Under the pieces are notes generated by a model, which was not told the DNA's origin, searched no databases, and worked only from the letters and a program-made list of their open reading frames with translations. This document shows positions 8,645 to 17,931 of a stretch of DNA of 64,000 nt, in pieces (the first letter of the stretch is position 1; each line of letters opens with the position of its first letter). The stretch spans positions 1-64,000 of the forward strand of contig JAFPZK010000054.1 in assembly GCA_017417315.1 (NCBI GenBank), given 5' to 3'. This DNA is from Bacteroidales bacterium. GTDB taxonomy: Bacteria; Bacteroidota; Bacteroidia; Bacteroidales; UBA3824. The position numbers and the translations under genes were made by a program.

Positions 8645-10081
8645 ATGAAACAATTAAACAGAAATACGGTTAAAGTGCAGACTTATACCGAAAAAGTTAT
8701 TCAGTTTGGCGAGGGCAATTTTTTGCGTGCTTTTGCGGATTGGATTATTTGGAAAATGAACCAAACGACCGACTTTAACGCTTCGGTTGTTGCAATTCAG
8801 CCGCGAAAAGGCGGCAAAATCAAAAACCTCACCGTTCAGGATTGTCTTTATCACGTCAACCTTCAAGGCTTAGATGACGGCAAAACGGTTGACAATATAG
8901 ATTTAGTTGACGTAATCAGCAGAGGTATAGATCCTTACGAGGATTTAGACACTTTCCTGAAACTTGCTGAGCAGCCTGAAATGCGTTTTATAATTTCTAA
9001 TACGACCGAGGCGGGCATTGCTTTTGATTCTTCGTGCAAGTTCACTGACAAGCCAGCAGTTTCTTTTCCGGGCAAACTCGTTCAACTGCTTTATCACCGT
9101 TTTGAGTTTTTCAAAGGCGATGTTAACAAAGGGTTTATAATTCTGCCTTGTGAACTTATTTTTCATAACGGCGAGCATTTGAAGGAGTGTATTAATCAGT
9201 ACATTGAGCATTGGAATTTGGGTTCTGATTTTAAGTTATGGTTTGACAAATCCTGTAAAGTATATTCTACACTTGTTGACCGTATCGTTCCGGGTTATCC
9301 GAAAGACAATGCTGAAAAGATAATTCAGCATATCGGTTTTGACGACAAGCAGTTAGTAGTCGGCGAGGTGTATCATCTTTGGGTTATTGAAGCCCCTGAA
9401 AGTCTTTCCGACGAGTTCCCTGCCGACAAAGCCGGTCTGAACGTACATTTTGTAGCCTCAGAAGCCCCGTATCACGAGCGTAAAGTTACGCTTTTGAACG
9501 GCCCTCATACGGTGCTTTCACCGGTTGGTTATCTTTCGGGCTTAAACACGGTGCGAGAATGTTGTGAGGATTCGCTTATCGGACGTTTTATTGACAAAGT
9601 GATGTACGATGAACTTCTTCCCACGCTGAATCTTCCGCAAGACGAACTTACGAAATTTGCCGACGACGTAAAGAATCGCTTCAAAAATCCTTTTGTAAAG
9701 CATTTTGTAACGAGTATTATGTTAAATTCGTTTCCGAAGTTTAAGACCCGTGATTTGCCCGGATTAAAAATTTATTTGGAGCGCAAAGGTGAGTTGCCGA
9801 AATGTATTGTTCTCGGACTTGCGGCGATTTGCACCTATTATAAAGGCGGCAAACGCGGCAACGACGAAATCACGCCGAACGATGCTCCTGAAATTATTTC
9901 TTTGCTCAAAAATCTTTGGGCGATAGGTAGTTGTGCCGAAGTTTCAAAGGGTGTTCTTGGGGCAGATTTTATTTGGGACGAAGACCTCAACAAAATTTCC
10001 GGACTTACTGCAATGCTGACGGAATTTTTGGAGAAGATTCAAAAGGACGGAATGAGAAGTGCTGTGGAGATGGTGCTGTAA
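8645..10081 (+). CDS. uxaB: Tagaturonate reductase (altronate oxidoreductase)
   Basis: NAD-dependent reduction of D-tagaturonate to D-altronate, the second step of galacturonate breakdown. The 478 residues show the polyol/mannitol dehydrogenase fold: a nucleotide-binding start VIQFGEGNFLRAFADWII, the middle motif TEAGIAF, a catalytic region LVDRIVPGYP near 210, and the C-terminal domain beginning near TLLNGPHTVLSP with LSGLNTVRE. The gene is followed by a strong terminator at 10094, so uxaA, which acts next in the pathway, has separate transcription. Confidence 0.95.
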   Translation: MKQLNRNTVKVQTYTEKVIQFGEGNFLRAFADWIIWKMNQTTDFNASVVAIQPRKGGKIKNLTVQDCLYHVNLQGLDDGKTVDNIDLVDVISRGIDPYEDLDTFLKLAEQPEMRFIISNTTEAGIAFDSSCKFTDKPAVSFPGKLVQLLYHRFEFFKGDVNKGFIILPCELIFHNGEHLKECINQYIEHWNLGSDFKLWFDKSCKVYSTLVDRIVPGYPKDNAEKIIQHIGFDDKQLVVGEVYHLWVIEAPESLSDEFPADKAGLNVHFVASEAPYHERKVTLLNGPHTVLSPVGYLSGLNTVRECCEDSLIGRFIDKVMYDELLPTLNLPQDELTKFADDVKNRFKNPFVKHFVTSIMLNSFPKFKTRDLPGLKIYLERKGELPKCIVLGLAAICTYYKGGKRGNDEITPNDAPEIISLLKNLWAIGSCAEVSKGVLGADFIWDEDLNKISGLTAMLTEFLEKIQKDGMRSAVEMVL

Positions 10082-10093
10082 GGAATTATTTGT

Positions 10094-10148
10094 CTCAAAC
10101 GGGCGGAAACTTGCATTTTTTAGCAGTCGCCGCCCGTTTGAGTTTTTG
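10094..10148 (+). terminator. Intrinsic terminator after uxaB
   Basis: A perfect 13-bp stem (CTCAAACGGGCGG at 10094-10106 and its complement at 10130-10142) is followed by a run of T. The remaining bases up to 10285 show nothing else. Confidence 0.85.
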
Positions 10149-10284
10149 TCCTTTACACAATTGTATATTTCATAAAAATGTCGGCATATTGGTTTTCGTT
10201 GTATGTGACTATCTGTTCCATTCTATACTTGCGGTAACAGTTGCAAAATTAAAATTTTTATTTCAATATTCCTGAAAAAAATCT

Positions 10285-10292
10285 TACCTTTG
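10285..10292 (+). promoter_or_regulatory. -7 box before the AlbA-like gene
   Basis: TACCTTTG matches TAnnTTTG. Its last three bases form the TTG at 10290 that opens the reading frame, so that TTG is not the real start; the ATG at 10311 is. No clear -33 element is seen. Confidence 0.5.
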
Positions 10293-10310
10293 CCCAAAAC
10301 AAAACCCATT

Positions 10311-10901
10311 ATGCTACCCACAACGGAAGACCATAAGACCGAGTTCAAACAGTCGTTCACCGACGACGTTATAATTGCCCTCGTAGCGTTTGCAAATGCG
10401 AAGGGCGGGAAGGTTTATGTCGGTATGCGCGACAGCGTTTACAATCCCGGACAGTTGCCCGACAGCATCACCATCGAGCAACTAAGGAATAACGACTATA
10501 CTTCAAAGCCTTATAACAAACAAGTTGCAAAGATTTTCAAGGATATGGGCGAGATAGAGCGTTTTGGCACGGGTGTCAAGCGTGTCTGTGATATGTTCGT
10601 TGACTACGGACTTCCAAAGCCTGAGTGGAAGATTTTTGGAGATGGTATGATTGTGAAGGTCTTCGCCACACCAAGTACCGAGAATGTCACTGAAAATGTT
10701 ACAGAAAATGTCACTGAAAATGTCACTGACAATGTCACAGAAAAACTAAGTACCGAGAAAAATTCCGAGAAAAGTACCGAGAAAAAGGGTGCAAGTGGTC
10801 AAGTCGGTGGTCAAGTAAATGGTCAGACCGACCAAGTAACCGACCAAGTAACAGGTCAAACCGACCAAGTAAGTGGTCAAGTAAACAATAAAAAATTATG
10901 A
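10311..10901 (+). pseudogene. Internally deleted AlbA_2/HATPase_c_4 (RecG-like, Schlafen-type) protein with repeat tail
   Basis: From the ATG at 10311 the frame gives 196 residues. The first about 40 (TEDHKTEFKQS...IALVAFANAKGGKVYVG) are the front of an AlbA_2/Schlafen-type domain. The text then jumps at about residue 44 to the back of the family's ATPase-like region (NPGQLPDSITIEQLRN...IERFGTGVKRVCDMF...GLPKPEW). Around 200 residues of the usual protein are missing without loss of frame. The tail from about residue 123 is low-complexity: repeated ENVT units, then repeated GQV/DQVT units. Family members are often annotated as ATP-dependent DNA helicase RecG-like or transcriptional regulator. 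It overlaps uxaA by 4 bp (ATGA), so it may now serve mainly as the leader cistron of uxaA. Confidence 0.65.
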
Positions 10902-12391
10902 CTCAATATATCCTCATCAACCCCGCCGACAATGTTTCGGTGGCGTTATCCCCCCTGAAAGCCGGTTGCAAAATCGACTTGAACGGCGGTTTTGTGCTCA
11001 GGGACGACATTCCGCAGGGACATAAATTTGCCGTTGCGGCCATTCCAAACGGCGGAAATGTGATTAAATACGGTTTCCCCATCGGACACGTAACAAAAAA
11101 CGTGGCGCAGGGTTGTCATATCGATCACAACATCCTGAAAACCAATCTTGAAGGCATTTCGGATTACACCTACGCGCCAAAACTCGTTGAGATAAAACCG
11201 TCTGAAAATCAGCGCACTTTCTTTGGATTCAGGCGCGGCGGCGGTGGCGTTGGGGTTAGGAATCAAATTTGGATAATTCCCACGGTGGGCTGCGTCAACG
11301 GCATCGCCCAAAAAATTGCCGAGAGATTCCGTGCCGAAATCGCTGAAAATCAGGGAAGTGTTGATGCCGTGGTTGCCTTCCCGCACAATTACGGCTGTTC
11401 GCAACTCGGCTGCGACCATCAGAACACGCGCCTTGTCCTCAAAAATATGGTGCGCCACCCAAACGCGGGCGGAGTGCTTGTCGTAAGCCTCGGCTGCGAA
11501 AACAACCAACTTTCAGCCTTCCGCGAACTTGTGGGCGGTGTGGACGAAAGCCGTGTGAAAATGTTTGAATGTCAGAAAGTTGACGGCGACGAGGTAGAAT
11601 ACGGTTTAAGCCTTTTGAGGGACATTTTTAATGTTTGTTCCAACGACCAACGCACCGAAATCCCCGTGTCGGAACTCCGCGTAGGGCTGAAATGCGGCGG
11701 CTCGGACGGACTTTCGGGCATCACGGCAAATCCGTTGCTCGGAATGTTCAGCGATTGGATTGTGGCTCAGGGCGGCACAACCGTCCTTACCGAAGTCCCC
11801 GAAATGTTTGGCGCAGAGACAATTCTGATGAACCGTTGTCAAGACCGCAAGACATTTGACAAGACTGTCGCGCTCATCAACGATTTCAAACAGTATTTTA
11901 TCAGCAACAATCAGCCCGTCTATGAAAATCCGTCGCCGGGCAACAAGGCGGGCGGCATCTCCACGCTCGAAGAAAAGTCGCTCGGCTGCACCCAAAAATG
12001 CGGCAAAAGCACCGTCCGCGATGTCCTCAAATACGGCGAGACCATCCAAAAACACGGTCTCAACCTACTTTCCGCACCCGGCAACGACCTTGTGGCAGCC
12101 ACTGCGCTCGCATCGTCGGGCTGTCAGATGGTTTTGTTTACAACGGGCAGAGGCACGCCTTTCGGGACGTTTGTGCCGACGATGAAGATTTCCACCAACA
12201 CGCCTTTGTACAACGCCAAGCCCAATTGGATTGACTTCAACGCGGGCGTGATTGCCGAGGGCGAGACGATGGAATGGACGGCGGAGCGGTTCGTTGATTT
12301 TGTGATTGCGGCGGCAAGCGGCAGCCCCGTCAACAACGAAAGAAACAACTACCGCGAAATAGCGATTTTTAAGACAGGTGTAACACTTTAA
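10898..12391 (+). CDS. uxaA: Altronate dehydratase
   Basis: Dehydrates D-altronate to 2-keto-3-deoxygluconate, the step after UxaB. The 497 residues carry the SAF-like N-terminal domain (about 1-90) and the larger catalytic domain, with VGVRNQIWIIPTVGCVN, the cysteine-rich HNYGCSQLGCDHQN, LKCGGSDGLSGITANP and the C-terminal GCQMVLFTTGRGTPFG. The start overlaps the stop of the preceding gene. Base use is unlike its neighbours: bases 11641-11700 contain 38 G or C of 60, with long open frames on both strands, in a region otherwise strongly AT-rich. This suggests acquisition from a GC-richer Bacteroidota relative. Confidence 0.95.
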   Translation: MTQYILINPADNVSVALSPLKAGCKIDLNGGFVLRDDIPQGHKFAVAAIPNGGNVIKYGFPIGHVTKNVAQGCHIDHNILKTNLEGISDYTYAPKLVEIKPSENQRTFFGFRRGGGGVGVRNQIWIIPTVGCVNGIAQKIAERFRAEIAENQGSVDAVVAFPHNYGCSQLGCDHQNTRLVLKNMVRHPNAGGVLVVSLGCENNQLSAFRELVGGVDESRVKMFECQKVDGDEVEYGLSLLRDIFNVCSNDQRTEIPVSELRVGLKCGGSDGLSGITANPLLGMFSDWIVAQGGTTVLTEVPEMFGAETILMNRCQDRKTFDKTVALINDFKQYFISNNQPVYENPSPGNKAGGISTLEEKSLGCTQKCGKSTVRDVLKYGETIQKHGLNLLSAPGNDLVAATALASSGCQMVLFTTGRGTPFGTFVPTMKISTNTPLYNAKPNWIDFNAGVIAEGETMEWTAERFVDFVIAAASGSPVNNERNNYREIAIFKTGVTL

Positions 12392-12418
12392 AAAAAGTTT
12401 ACCTTAGGTAATGCAAAT

Positions 12419-12560
12419 GTTAAAATCGGCGTTTGGGTAAAATATACTTTACTTAAAAATATACAAAAAATTACAAATATACTTTACTTTTTTAGGTTTT
12501 TTTAGGGATTAGAATTGTTTTTTTTTAAAATTTTTAAGCCTGATTTTAAATAGTTTACAA
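12419..12560 (+). promoter_or_regulatory. Shared upstream element of SusC operon 1
   Basis: Contains GTTAAAATCGGCGTTT (12419-12434), CTTTACTT (12447-12454), TACTTTACTTTT (from 12480) and CTGATTTT...TTTACAA (from 12540). The same four blocks occur with identical spacing (28, 35 and 58 bases) upstream of the second SusC operon at 17652-17793. The direct repeats of CTTTACTT look like binding sites for a common activator. The remainder of the gap to 12686 is AT-rich. Confidence 0.65.
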
Positions 12561-12602
12561 TTTTTTAATGTAAATCAAACTGTAAAAATGGACATAATGA
12601 AC

Positions 12603-12634
12603 TTGGAAATATGAATGTTTTTGTGTTAACTTTG
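12603..12634 (+). promoter_or_regulatory. Promoter of SusC operon 1
   Basis: TAACTTTG at 12627-12634 with a TTG at 12603-12605, 21 bases upstream. It lies 208 bases from the start of the shared upstream element; the corresponding figure in the second operon is 205. Confidence 0.5.
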
Positions 12635-12685
12635 TGCTACTTTTTTGCTACTGATTATTAACATTTAACCAATTTTTATATTTTT

Positions 12686-15600
12686 ATGAGAAAGTTAATT
12701 TTATTGGGATTATTTTTATTGTTAATCCCGTTTGCGTTGAGCGCGCAAAACATCCGTGTTACGGGTACTGTGCTTGATGCGGACAATTCTCCGCTACCGG
12801 GCGTTAATGTCATTCAGGCGGGTACTACCAACGGTACAATCACGGATTTGGACGGAAAGTATGAAATTAATGTTCCGTCAGATGCAACCCTTATGTTTTC
12901 GTACATTGGTTTTTTAAACCAAGAGATTGCGGTTGACGGCCGTACAAGCCTTCCGCCGATTACCCTTAAAAGCGACGACAAAGAAATCGACGAAGTCGTA
13001 GTTGTCGGTTACGGTACTCAAAAGAAAAGCGACCTTACCGGTTCTGTTGCTTCCGTAAAAGGTGAAGACCTTATGAACAGGTCTACAACCGATGCAGCAG
13101 CTGCTCTCCAAGGTAAAGCCGCAGGTATTCAAATCCTTAACAGTTCTGGTAAACCAGGTCAGGGCGCACAAATCCGTGTCCGTGGTTATTCTTCTAATGC
13201 TGAACAAATCGGTCCGCTTTTGATTGTTGACGGTTTGCCGGTTTCAAGTATTCAATACCTCGATCCTTCTATGATTGAATCTATGGAGGTTTTGAAAGAT
13301 GCTGCTTCGGCTGCTATTTACGGTGCTCAGGCAGGTAACGGTGTTATCCTTATCACTACCAAATCCGGTAAAAAAGGTCAAGGTACTGTTACTTACGATG
13401 CTAAATTCACCAATCAAAGACTCGGTCATGTTCCCGAATTTCTTAGCGCATCAGAGTTCAAAGATTGGATGTCAATGCAGTTAGGTGCAGAAGCCGTTAA
13501 TAACGATATGGCTGACGCTACATCTAAGTACGGTTGGGATTCTAATACCGACACGGATTGGATGGACGAATATTTTGAAAACACATGGGCTCAGCAGCAC
13601 ACTTTGTCTCTTTCAGGCGGTAATGACCGTGGTTCTTATTTCGCAAGTATCGGTTATGTAAACCAAGACGGTATCGTAAAAGGCAACAAAGATAAATATG
13701 AGCGTTTGACTGCTCAGATTAACGCTGATTACAAAGTAAAAGACTGGTTGAAAATCGGTACTAACACCGGCATCGAAAAGTGGAAATCAAAAGGCGTTTC
13801 TGAAAACGGTTACGGTTCTGCATTCGAAATGCTTTTGCTTATCGACCCTTTGACCCCTGTTTATTGGACGGACGAAAAACAAATGCTTGACGATTACAAA
13901 CCTCATTATGAGGCTGTAAAAGCAGGTACTGAAAAATATACACTCTTCGGTGATGAAAACGGTTATTATGCTACCTCATATTTCAATCCGCGTCTTGCCG
14001 GCGGTAACCCCTTCTCTCAAAGAGACCGTGCAATGGAGAAAAAAGACGGTGTTAACGTTAACGGTTCTGCTTACGTGAACATCACTCCGATAAAACAAAT
14101 CACTTATACTTCACGTTTAGGTTATCGTATTTCTTACAACAACACAAGCGACTACGAATTCCCGTATTATCTTAACGGTCAGACCAAAGGTGACAACTAT
14201 AAGATTAGCGGTATTAGCCAAAACGGTTTGTGGTATCAATGGGAAAACTTCGTTAACTACAATCAGACATTCGCAGAAAAACACAATGTTGGCGCAATGA
14301 TTGGTATGTCTTTCCGCGAAAACAACACTAACGAAGTTAATGCAAAGGCAGAAGGTTCTGACATTCTTAAAGACTACGCAGATAACTTCATTTACCTCAG
14401 CAGCGTTAACGCAAAAGATGATACGAAAAAAACTATCACAGGTACTCCTAATACCGAACGTGCTATCTCTTATTTCGGTCGTTTGACTTATAACTACGAC
14501 AACCGTTATAGTTTACAAACAAACTTCCGTGCTGACGCATTTGATGCTTCAAAACTTGCTGAGGGCAACCGTTGGGGTAAATTCTTCTCTGCATCAGCAG
14601 GTTGGACATTCTCTAACGAGTCTTTCTTCAAAGATAATATTGACGAAAGCATTATGTCATTCGGTAAAATCCGTGCATCTTGGGGTCAGAACGGTAACGT
14701 TAACGTCTTGAACAACTACAAATACGCTGCAAGTCTTAACGTAAACGGTTTGTTCTACAACATGGACGAAACAAACAAAGGTTACTACGGTTCTATGCCT
14801 AACGGCTTGCCGAGTCCTGAACTTACTTGGGAAAAATCAGAGCAAATCGACCTCGGTGCTGATTTCCGTTTCCTCAGAGACCGTCTCACCGTTGGTCTTG
14901 ACTGGTACAAGAAAACGACGAAAGACCTTCTCGTTGACGCTCCTACAATGCCTGAATCAGGTGTTTCTTCTAAGACAATCAATGCCGGTGAAATCGAAAA
15001 CCGTGGTTTTGAAATGGAACTTACTTGGAAAGACAAAATCGGTGATTTCAATTACAGCGTTTCAGGCAATATGGCTACATTACACAACGAAGCCACATAC
15101 CTTGATGAGTCTATTCAACGTATAAAAGGTGGTGACGTAAGCGGTTCTAACCAAGTTATGGCTTGCTACTTCGAAAAAGGCGAACCCCTTTGGTATATGC
15201 GCGGTTACAAATACGCAGGAATTGCCTCTGACGGCAAAGCACAGTATTACGACAAAGACGGTAACATTACCACCGAACCTAACACCGAAGATATGACTAA
15301 CGTTGGTTCAGGTTTGCCGAAATTAACGTATGGTATCACTTTAAATGCTGAATACAAAGGTTTTGACCTTACAATTTTCGGTGCTGGTGCTGCCGGCAAT
15401 GATATTTACTACGGTCTTTATCGTACAGGTTATAACAACATCGCTAAGGGTATTTACGAGGATTTCAAAGACGGAAAATATCCTGCTGCTGACAAAATTC
15501 AGGGTGATAACCATTTTTGGAGTTCTTCTGCTATGGTATTTAGCGGTGCTTACTTCAAAATCAAACAAATCCAACTCGGCTATACTTTGCCGAAACACCT

Positions 15601-15784
15601 TGTACAAAAAGCATTTATGCAAAATGTAAGAGCATACATATCTCTTGATGACTTCTTTACATTTACTAAGTATCCCGGTCTTGACCCCGAAACTTGTACG
15701 GCAAGTTACAACTGTCCCGGTCTTGACAAAGGTGCTTATCCTAACATGAAGAAAGTTGTACTCGGTTTTACTGTTACATTCTAA
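12686..15784 (+). CDS. SusC-like TonB-dependent outer membrane transporter 1
   Basis: The outer-membrane barrel that imports oligosaccharides bound by its SusD partner. The 1032 residues have a signal peptide ending FALSAQ, a CarboxypepD_reg-like domain (about 22-95), a TonB box region DEVVVVGYGTQKK, a plug domain (IRVRGYSSN...VLKDAASAAIYG) and a long beta barrel ending in the aromatic VVLGFTVTF typical of outer-membrane proteins. The first 76 residues match 66 of 76 in the second SusC at 17932, but the barrels are much more divergent, so the two likely take different ligands. SusD follows 28 bp later. Placement after uxaB/uxaA hints at uronate-containing glycans, but no polysaccharide lyase or hydrolase is in the locus. 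Confidence 0.95.
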   Translation: MRKLILLGLFLLLIPFALSAQNIRVTGTVLDADNSPLPGVNVIQAGTTNGTITDLDGKYEINVPSDATLMFSYIGFLNQEIAVDGRTSLPPITLKSDDKEIDEVVVVGYGTQKKSDLTGSVASVKGEDLMNRSTTDAAAALQGKAAGIQILNSSGKPGQGAQIRVRGYSSNAEQIGPLLIVDGLPVSSIQYLDPSMIESMEVLKDAASAAIYGAQAGNGVILITTKSGKKGQGTVTYDAKFTNQRLGHVPEFLSASEFKDWMSMQLGAEAVNNDMADATSKYGWDSNTDTDWMDEYFENTWAQQHTLSLSGGNDRGSYFASIGYVNQDGIVKGNKDKYERLTAQINADYKVKDWLKIGTNTGIEKWKSKGVSENGYGSAFEMLLLIDPLTPVYWTDEKQMLDDYKPHYEAVKAGTEKYTLFGDENGYYATSYFNPRLAGGNPFSQRDRAMEKKDGVNVNGSAYVNITPIKQITYTSRLGYRISYNNTSDYEFPYYLNGQTKGDNYKISGISQNGLWYQWENFVNYNQTFAEKHNVGAMIGMSFRENNTNEVNAKAEGSDILKDYADNFIYLSSVNAKDDTKKTITGTPNTERAISYFGRLTYNYDNRYSLQTNFRADAFDASKLAEGNRWGKFFSASAGWTFSNESFFKDNIDESIMSFGKIRASWGQNGNVNVLNNYKYAASLNVNGLFYNMDETNKGYYGSMPNGLPSPELTWEKSEQIDLGADFRFLRDRLTVGLDWYKKTTKDLLVDAPTMPESGVSSKTINAGEIENRGFEMELTWKDKIGDFNYSVSGNMATLHNEATYLDESIQRIKGGDVSGSNQVMACYFEKGEPLWYMRGYKYAGIASDGKAQYYDKDGNITTEPNTEDMTNVGSGLPKLTYGITLNAEYKGFDLTIFGAGAAGNDIYYGLYRTGYNNIAKGIYEDFKDGKYPAADKIQGDNHFWSSSAMVFSGAYFKIKQIQLGYTLPKHLVQKAFMQNVRAYISLDDFFTFTKYPGLDPETCTASYNCPGLDKGAYPNMKKVVLGFTVTF

Positions 15785-15812
15785 TTAATTAAAATTTTAA
15801 CTGAATTTTATA

Positions 15813-17567
15813 ATGAAAAAAATTATTTATTATACAGCCGTTGCAGGTATGCTTTTGACGACCGCTTGCAATGACGACCTTTTGAACATCGAACAGAAAG
15901 CGGCAAGCAACACTGAGCAGTTTTATAAATCGGATGCTGATGCTCAATCTGCCCGCACGGCGATGTATGCAACATTCACCGATGAAATTGCAGCCAACGA
16001 AGGTATTTGGAACGCATATATTACGGGAATTAACTACTCGGCAGACGACGTATTTGCCGCCGGCGGTGCGCCTATAACTGAGGACCACAACGATTTCCGT
16101 TATGTAAACGAATTCCGTTACGATCCGAGTTACGCTCCTATTGAAAAACTTTATCAGCACCTCTATAAAGCAATTTATTCTGCTAACCTTATTATTGACA
16201 ATTTTAAGGGCGAGAAATTGGACAGTGATGTTAAGAAACAGGTAGTTTCAGAGGCAAGAGTAATGCGTGCATGGGCTCACATGGTGGCTGCTATCGTTTA
16301 TTATCAGCCGCCTAAGGTAGACCATCTTCTTAGTAACGAAGATACGCCTGTGAATGTTGACTCTCAAAAATCACTTCTTGACTGGTGTTATGACGAATGT
16401 GTTGCTGCAATGGCGGACCTTCCCGAACGTAAAGGCGCAGATGACAAACAAGGTGCATGGGTTGTTACCAAAGGTTTTGCTCAGTTTGTTGCCGGAAAAT
16501 CTGCTCTTTTTGCAGGAGATTACGACAAAGTAGTTTCAGTAATGAAACCTCTCGTAGAATCAGACAAATACGCTCTTGTACCCGGCGACCAGTTTTGGAA
16601 TTTGTTCCACAAAAAAGGCGACGGTTGCAGCGAGAAGATTTTCGAGTTTAACTACGAAACCAATATTTCGTTAGCGGGCGGAAGTGGTGCTTGGTTAACC
16701 GGTAACGGTCGCGGTCGCTGGATGGTGGCAAACGTTATCAATTGGCGTGGTGATGACATCGTTGGCGGCGGTAAAAACCCGCAAATCTGCGCTACCGGCG
16801 GTTGGGGCGGCGGCTCTATCAACCATAAGTTTGCTCACAAAATGCTTGAACATGACGGCGACAGTTACCGTCGTAAAGCGACATTCTTGACATCGGACGA
16901 ATTTTTCTATGACCCGAAACTTTGCGGCTGGGCAAACGACAAAGAGTTCGGCGGAACTCTCGTAACCCGTGAGGAAAAAGAGTTTGATCCTAAACGCGGT
17001 ATCAACAAGGAAGGCGGTTCGTTCTCCCGCAGCGACGTTATGGAAGTTAAAATGATGATGCACCCGAGCGATGCCGGTCTTGATGTAGGCGACAACTGCA
17101 ATCAGACAAACGTTTGTATTGCACGTCTTGCAGAGGCTTATCTGATTTACGCTGAGGCTTGTATTCAAACCGGCAAAGCCGCCGAAGCGTTGACATACAT
17201 CAACAAAATTCAAGTACGTGCAGGCGTTCCTGATAAGAACCAAGCAACCGAAGCCACGATGGAAGTTCTTCAAGACGAAAAACAATACGAACTTTGGTTT
17301 GAAGGCTGCCGTTGGAATGACCTTGTTCGTTGGGGCATTGCAAAAAAATGTTACGACGAAGTTTTGGACAATATTCCTAATCAATTCGATGAATATTGGA
17401 CTTCCGGCGGTACAAAACCTCATAAATTATATTACGAGGAAATACATCCGTTTGCTGAAAAAGGTACAAAAATCGAATTTATCGAAGGCAAACACGAATA
17501 TTGGCCGATACCGCAGAGCGTAATTGATGTTAATCCCAAAATGCAACAAGTTCGCGGTTGGAAATAG
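15813..17567 (+). CDS. SusD-like/RagB glycan-binding lipoprotein 1
   Basis: A surface lipoprotein that caps the SusC barrel and binds the ligand. The signal ends TTAC (Cys 19), followed by the usual N-D-D-L. The 584 residues show the SusD TPR-type helices (EARVMRAWAHMVAAIVYY near 145, ARLAEAYLIYAEACIQTGKAAEALTYINKIQVRAG near 430) and the RagB C-terminal part (LQDEKQYELWFEGCRWNDLVRWG, WPIPQSVIDVNPKMQQ). Terminated at 17594. Confidence 0.95.
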   Translation: MKKIIYYTAVAGMLLTTACNDDLLNIEQKAASNTEQFYKSDADAQSARTAMYATFTDEIAANEGIWNAYITGINYSADDVFAAGGAPITEDHNDFRYVNEFRYDPSYAPIEKLYQHLYKAIYSANLIIDNFKGEKLDSDVKKQVVSEARVMRAWAHMVAAIVYYQPPKVDHLLSNEDTPVNVDSQKSLLDWCYDECVAAMADLPERKGADDKQGAWVVTKGFAQFVAGKSALFAGDYDKVVSVMKPLVESDKYALVPGDQFWNLFHKKGDGCSEKIFEFNYETNISLAGGSGAWLTGNGRGRWMVANVINWRGDDIVGGGKNPQICATGGWGGGSINHKFAHKMLEHDGDSYRRKATFLTSDEFFYDPKLCGWANDKEFGGTLVTREEKEFDPKRGINKEGGSFSRSDVMEVKMMMHPSDAGLDVGDNCNQTNVCIARLAEAYLIYAEACIQTGKAAEALTYINKIQVRAGVPDKNQATEATMEVLQDEKQYELWFEGCRWNDLVRWGIAKKCYDEVLDNIPNQFDEYWTSGGTKPHKLYYEEIHPFAEKGTKIEFIEGKHEYWPIPQSVIDVNPKMQQVRGWK

Positions 17568-17593
17568 GATTTAGTAAAAATCTGTTAAAAAAA

Positions 17594-17631
17594 AGACCGT
17601 TGCGGAGAAGGTTCGCAGCGGTCTCTTTTTT
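17594..17631 (+). terminator. Intrinsic terminator after SusCD operon 1
   Basis: AGACCGTTGCG (17594-17604) pairs with CGCAGCGGTCT ending at 17624 with one G-T pair, followed by CTTTTTTT. Confidence 0.85.
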
Positions 17632-17651
17632 TACATTAAGTTAACATAACT

Positions 17652-17793
17652 GTTAAAATCGGCGTTTATGTAAAGGCTGCTTTACTTGAAAATATTGGTT
17701 ATAATACAAGTGTACTTTACTTTTCTTAATCTTTTTGTGTTAAGTTTTAAATTTTTTCATATTATTTTAACACTGATTTTTAATAATTTACAA
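17652..17793 (+). promoter_or_regulatory. Shared upstream element of SusC operon 2
   Basis: Same blocks as at 12419: GTTAAAATCGGCGTTT (17652-17667), CTTTACTT (17680-17687), TACTTTACTTTT (17713-17724) and CTGATTTTTAATAATTTACAA (from 17773), with the same spacing. Sequence between the blocks is less conserved, which argues for selection on the blocks. Confidence 0.65.
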
Positions 17794-17831
17794 GAAAAGT
17801 GTTAAAAAATGTATTTAAAAAAAGGAAAATA

Positions 17832-17864
17832 TTTGATAATCTGATTTTTTTTATACTATCTTTG
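17832..17864 (+). promoter_or_regulatory. Promoter of SusC operon 2
   Basis: TTTG (17832-17835), 21 bases, then TATCTTTG (17857-17864). It lies upstream of the ATG at 17932, leaving a leader of about 60 bases, and the TTG at 17878 is not needed as a start. Confidence 0.65.
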
Positions 17865-17931
17865 TCGCATACGATTATTGAAACAAGTTTTTATTTTTTT
17901 TAAATTAACAATAACCAAATTTATACTTTTT

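Noticed and set aside
11606..12055. Long minus-strand frames inside uxaA
   Set aside because: They arise from the GC-rich codon usage of uxaA; no start signals or recognisable protein.
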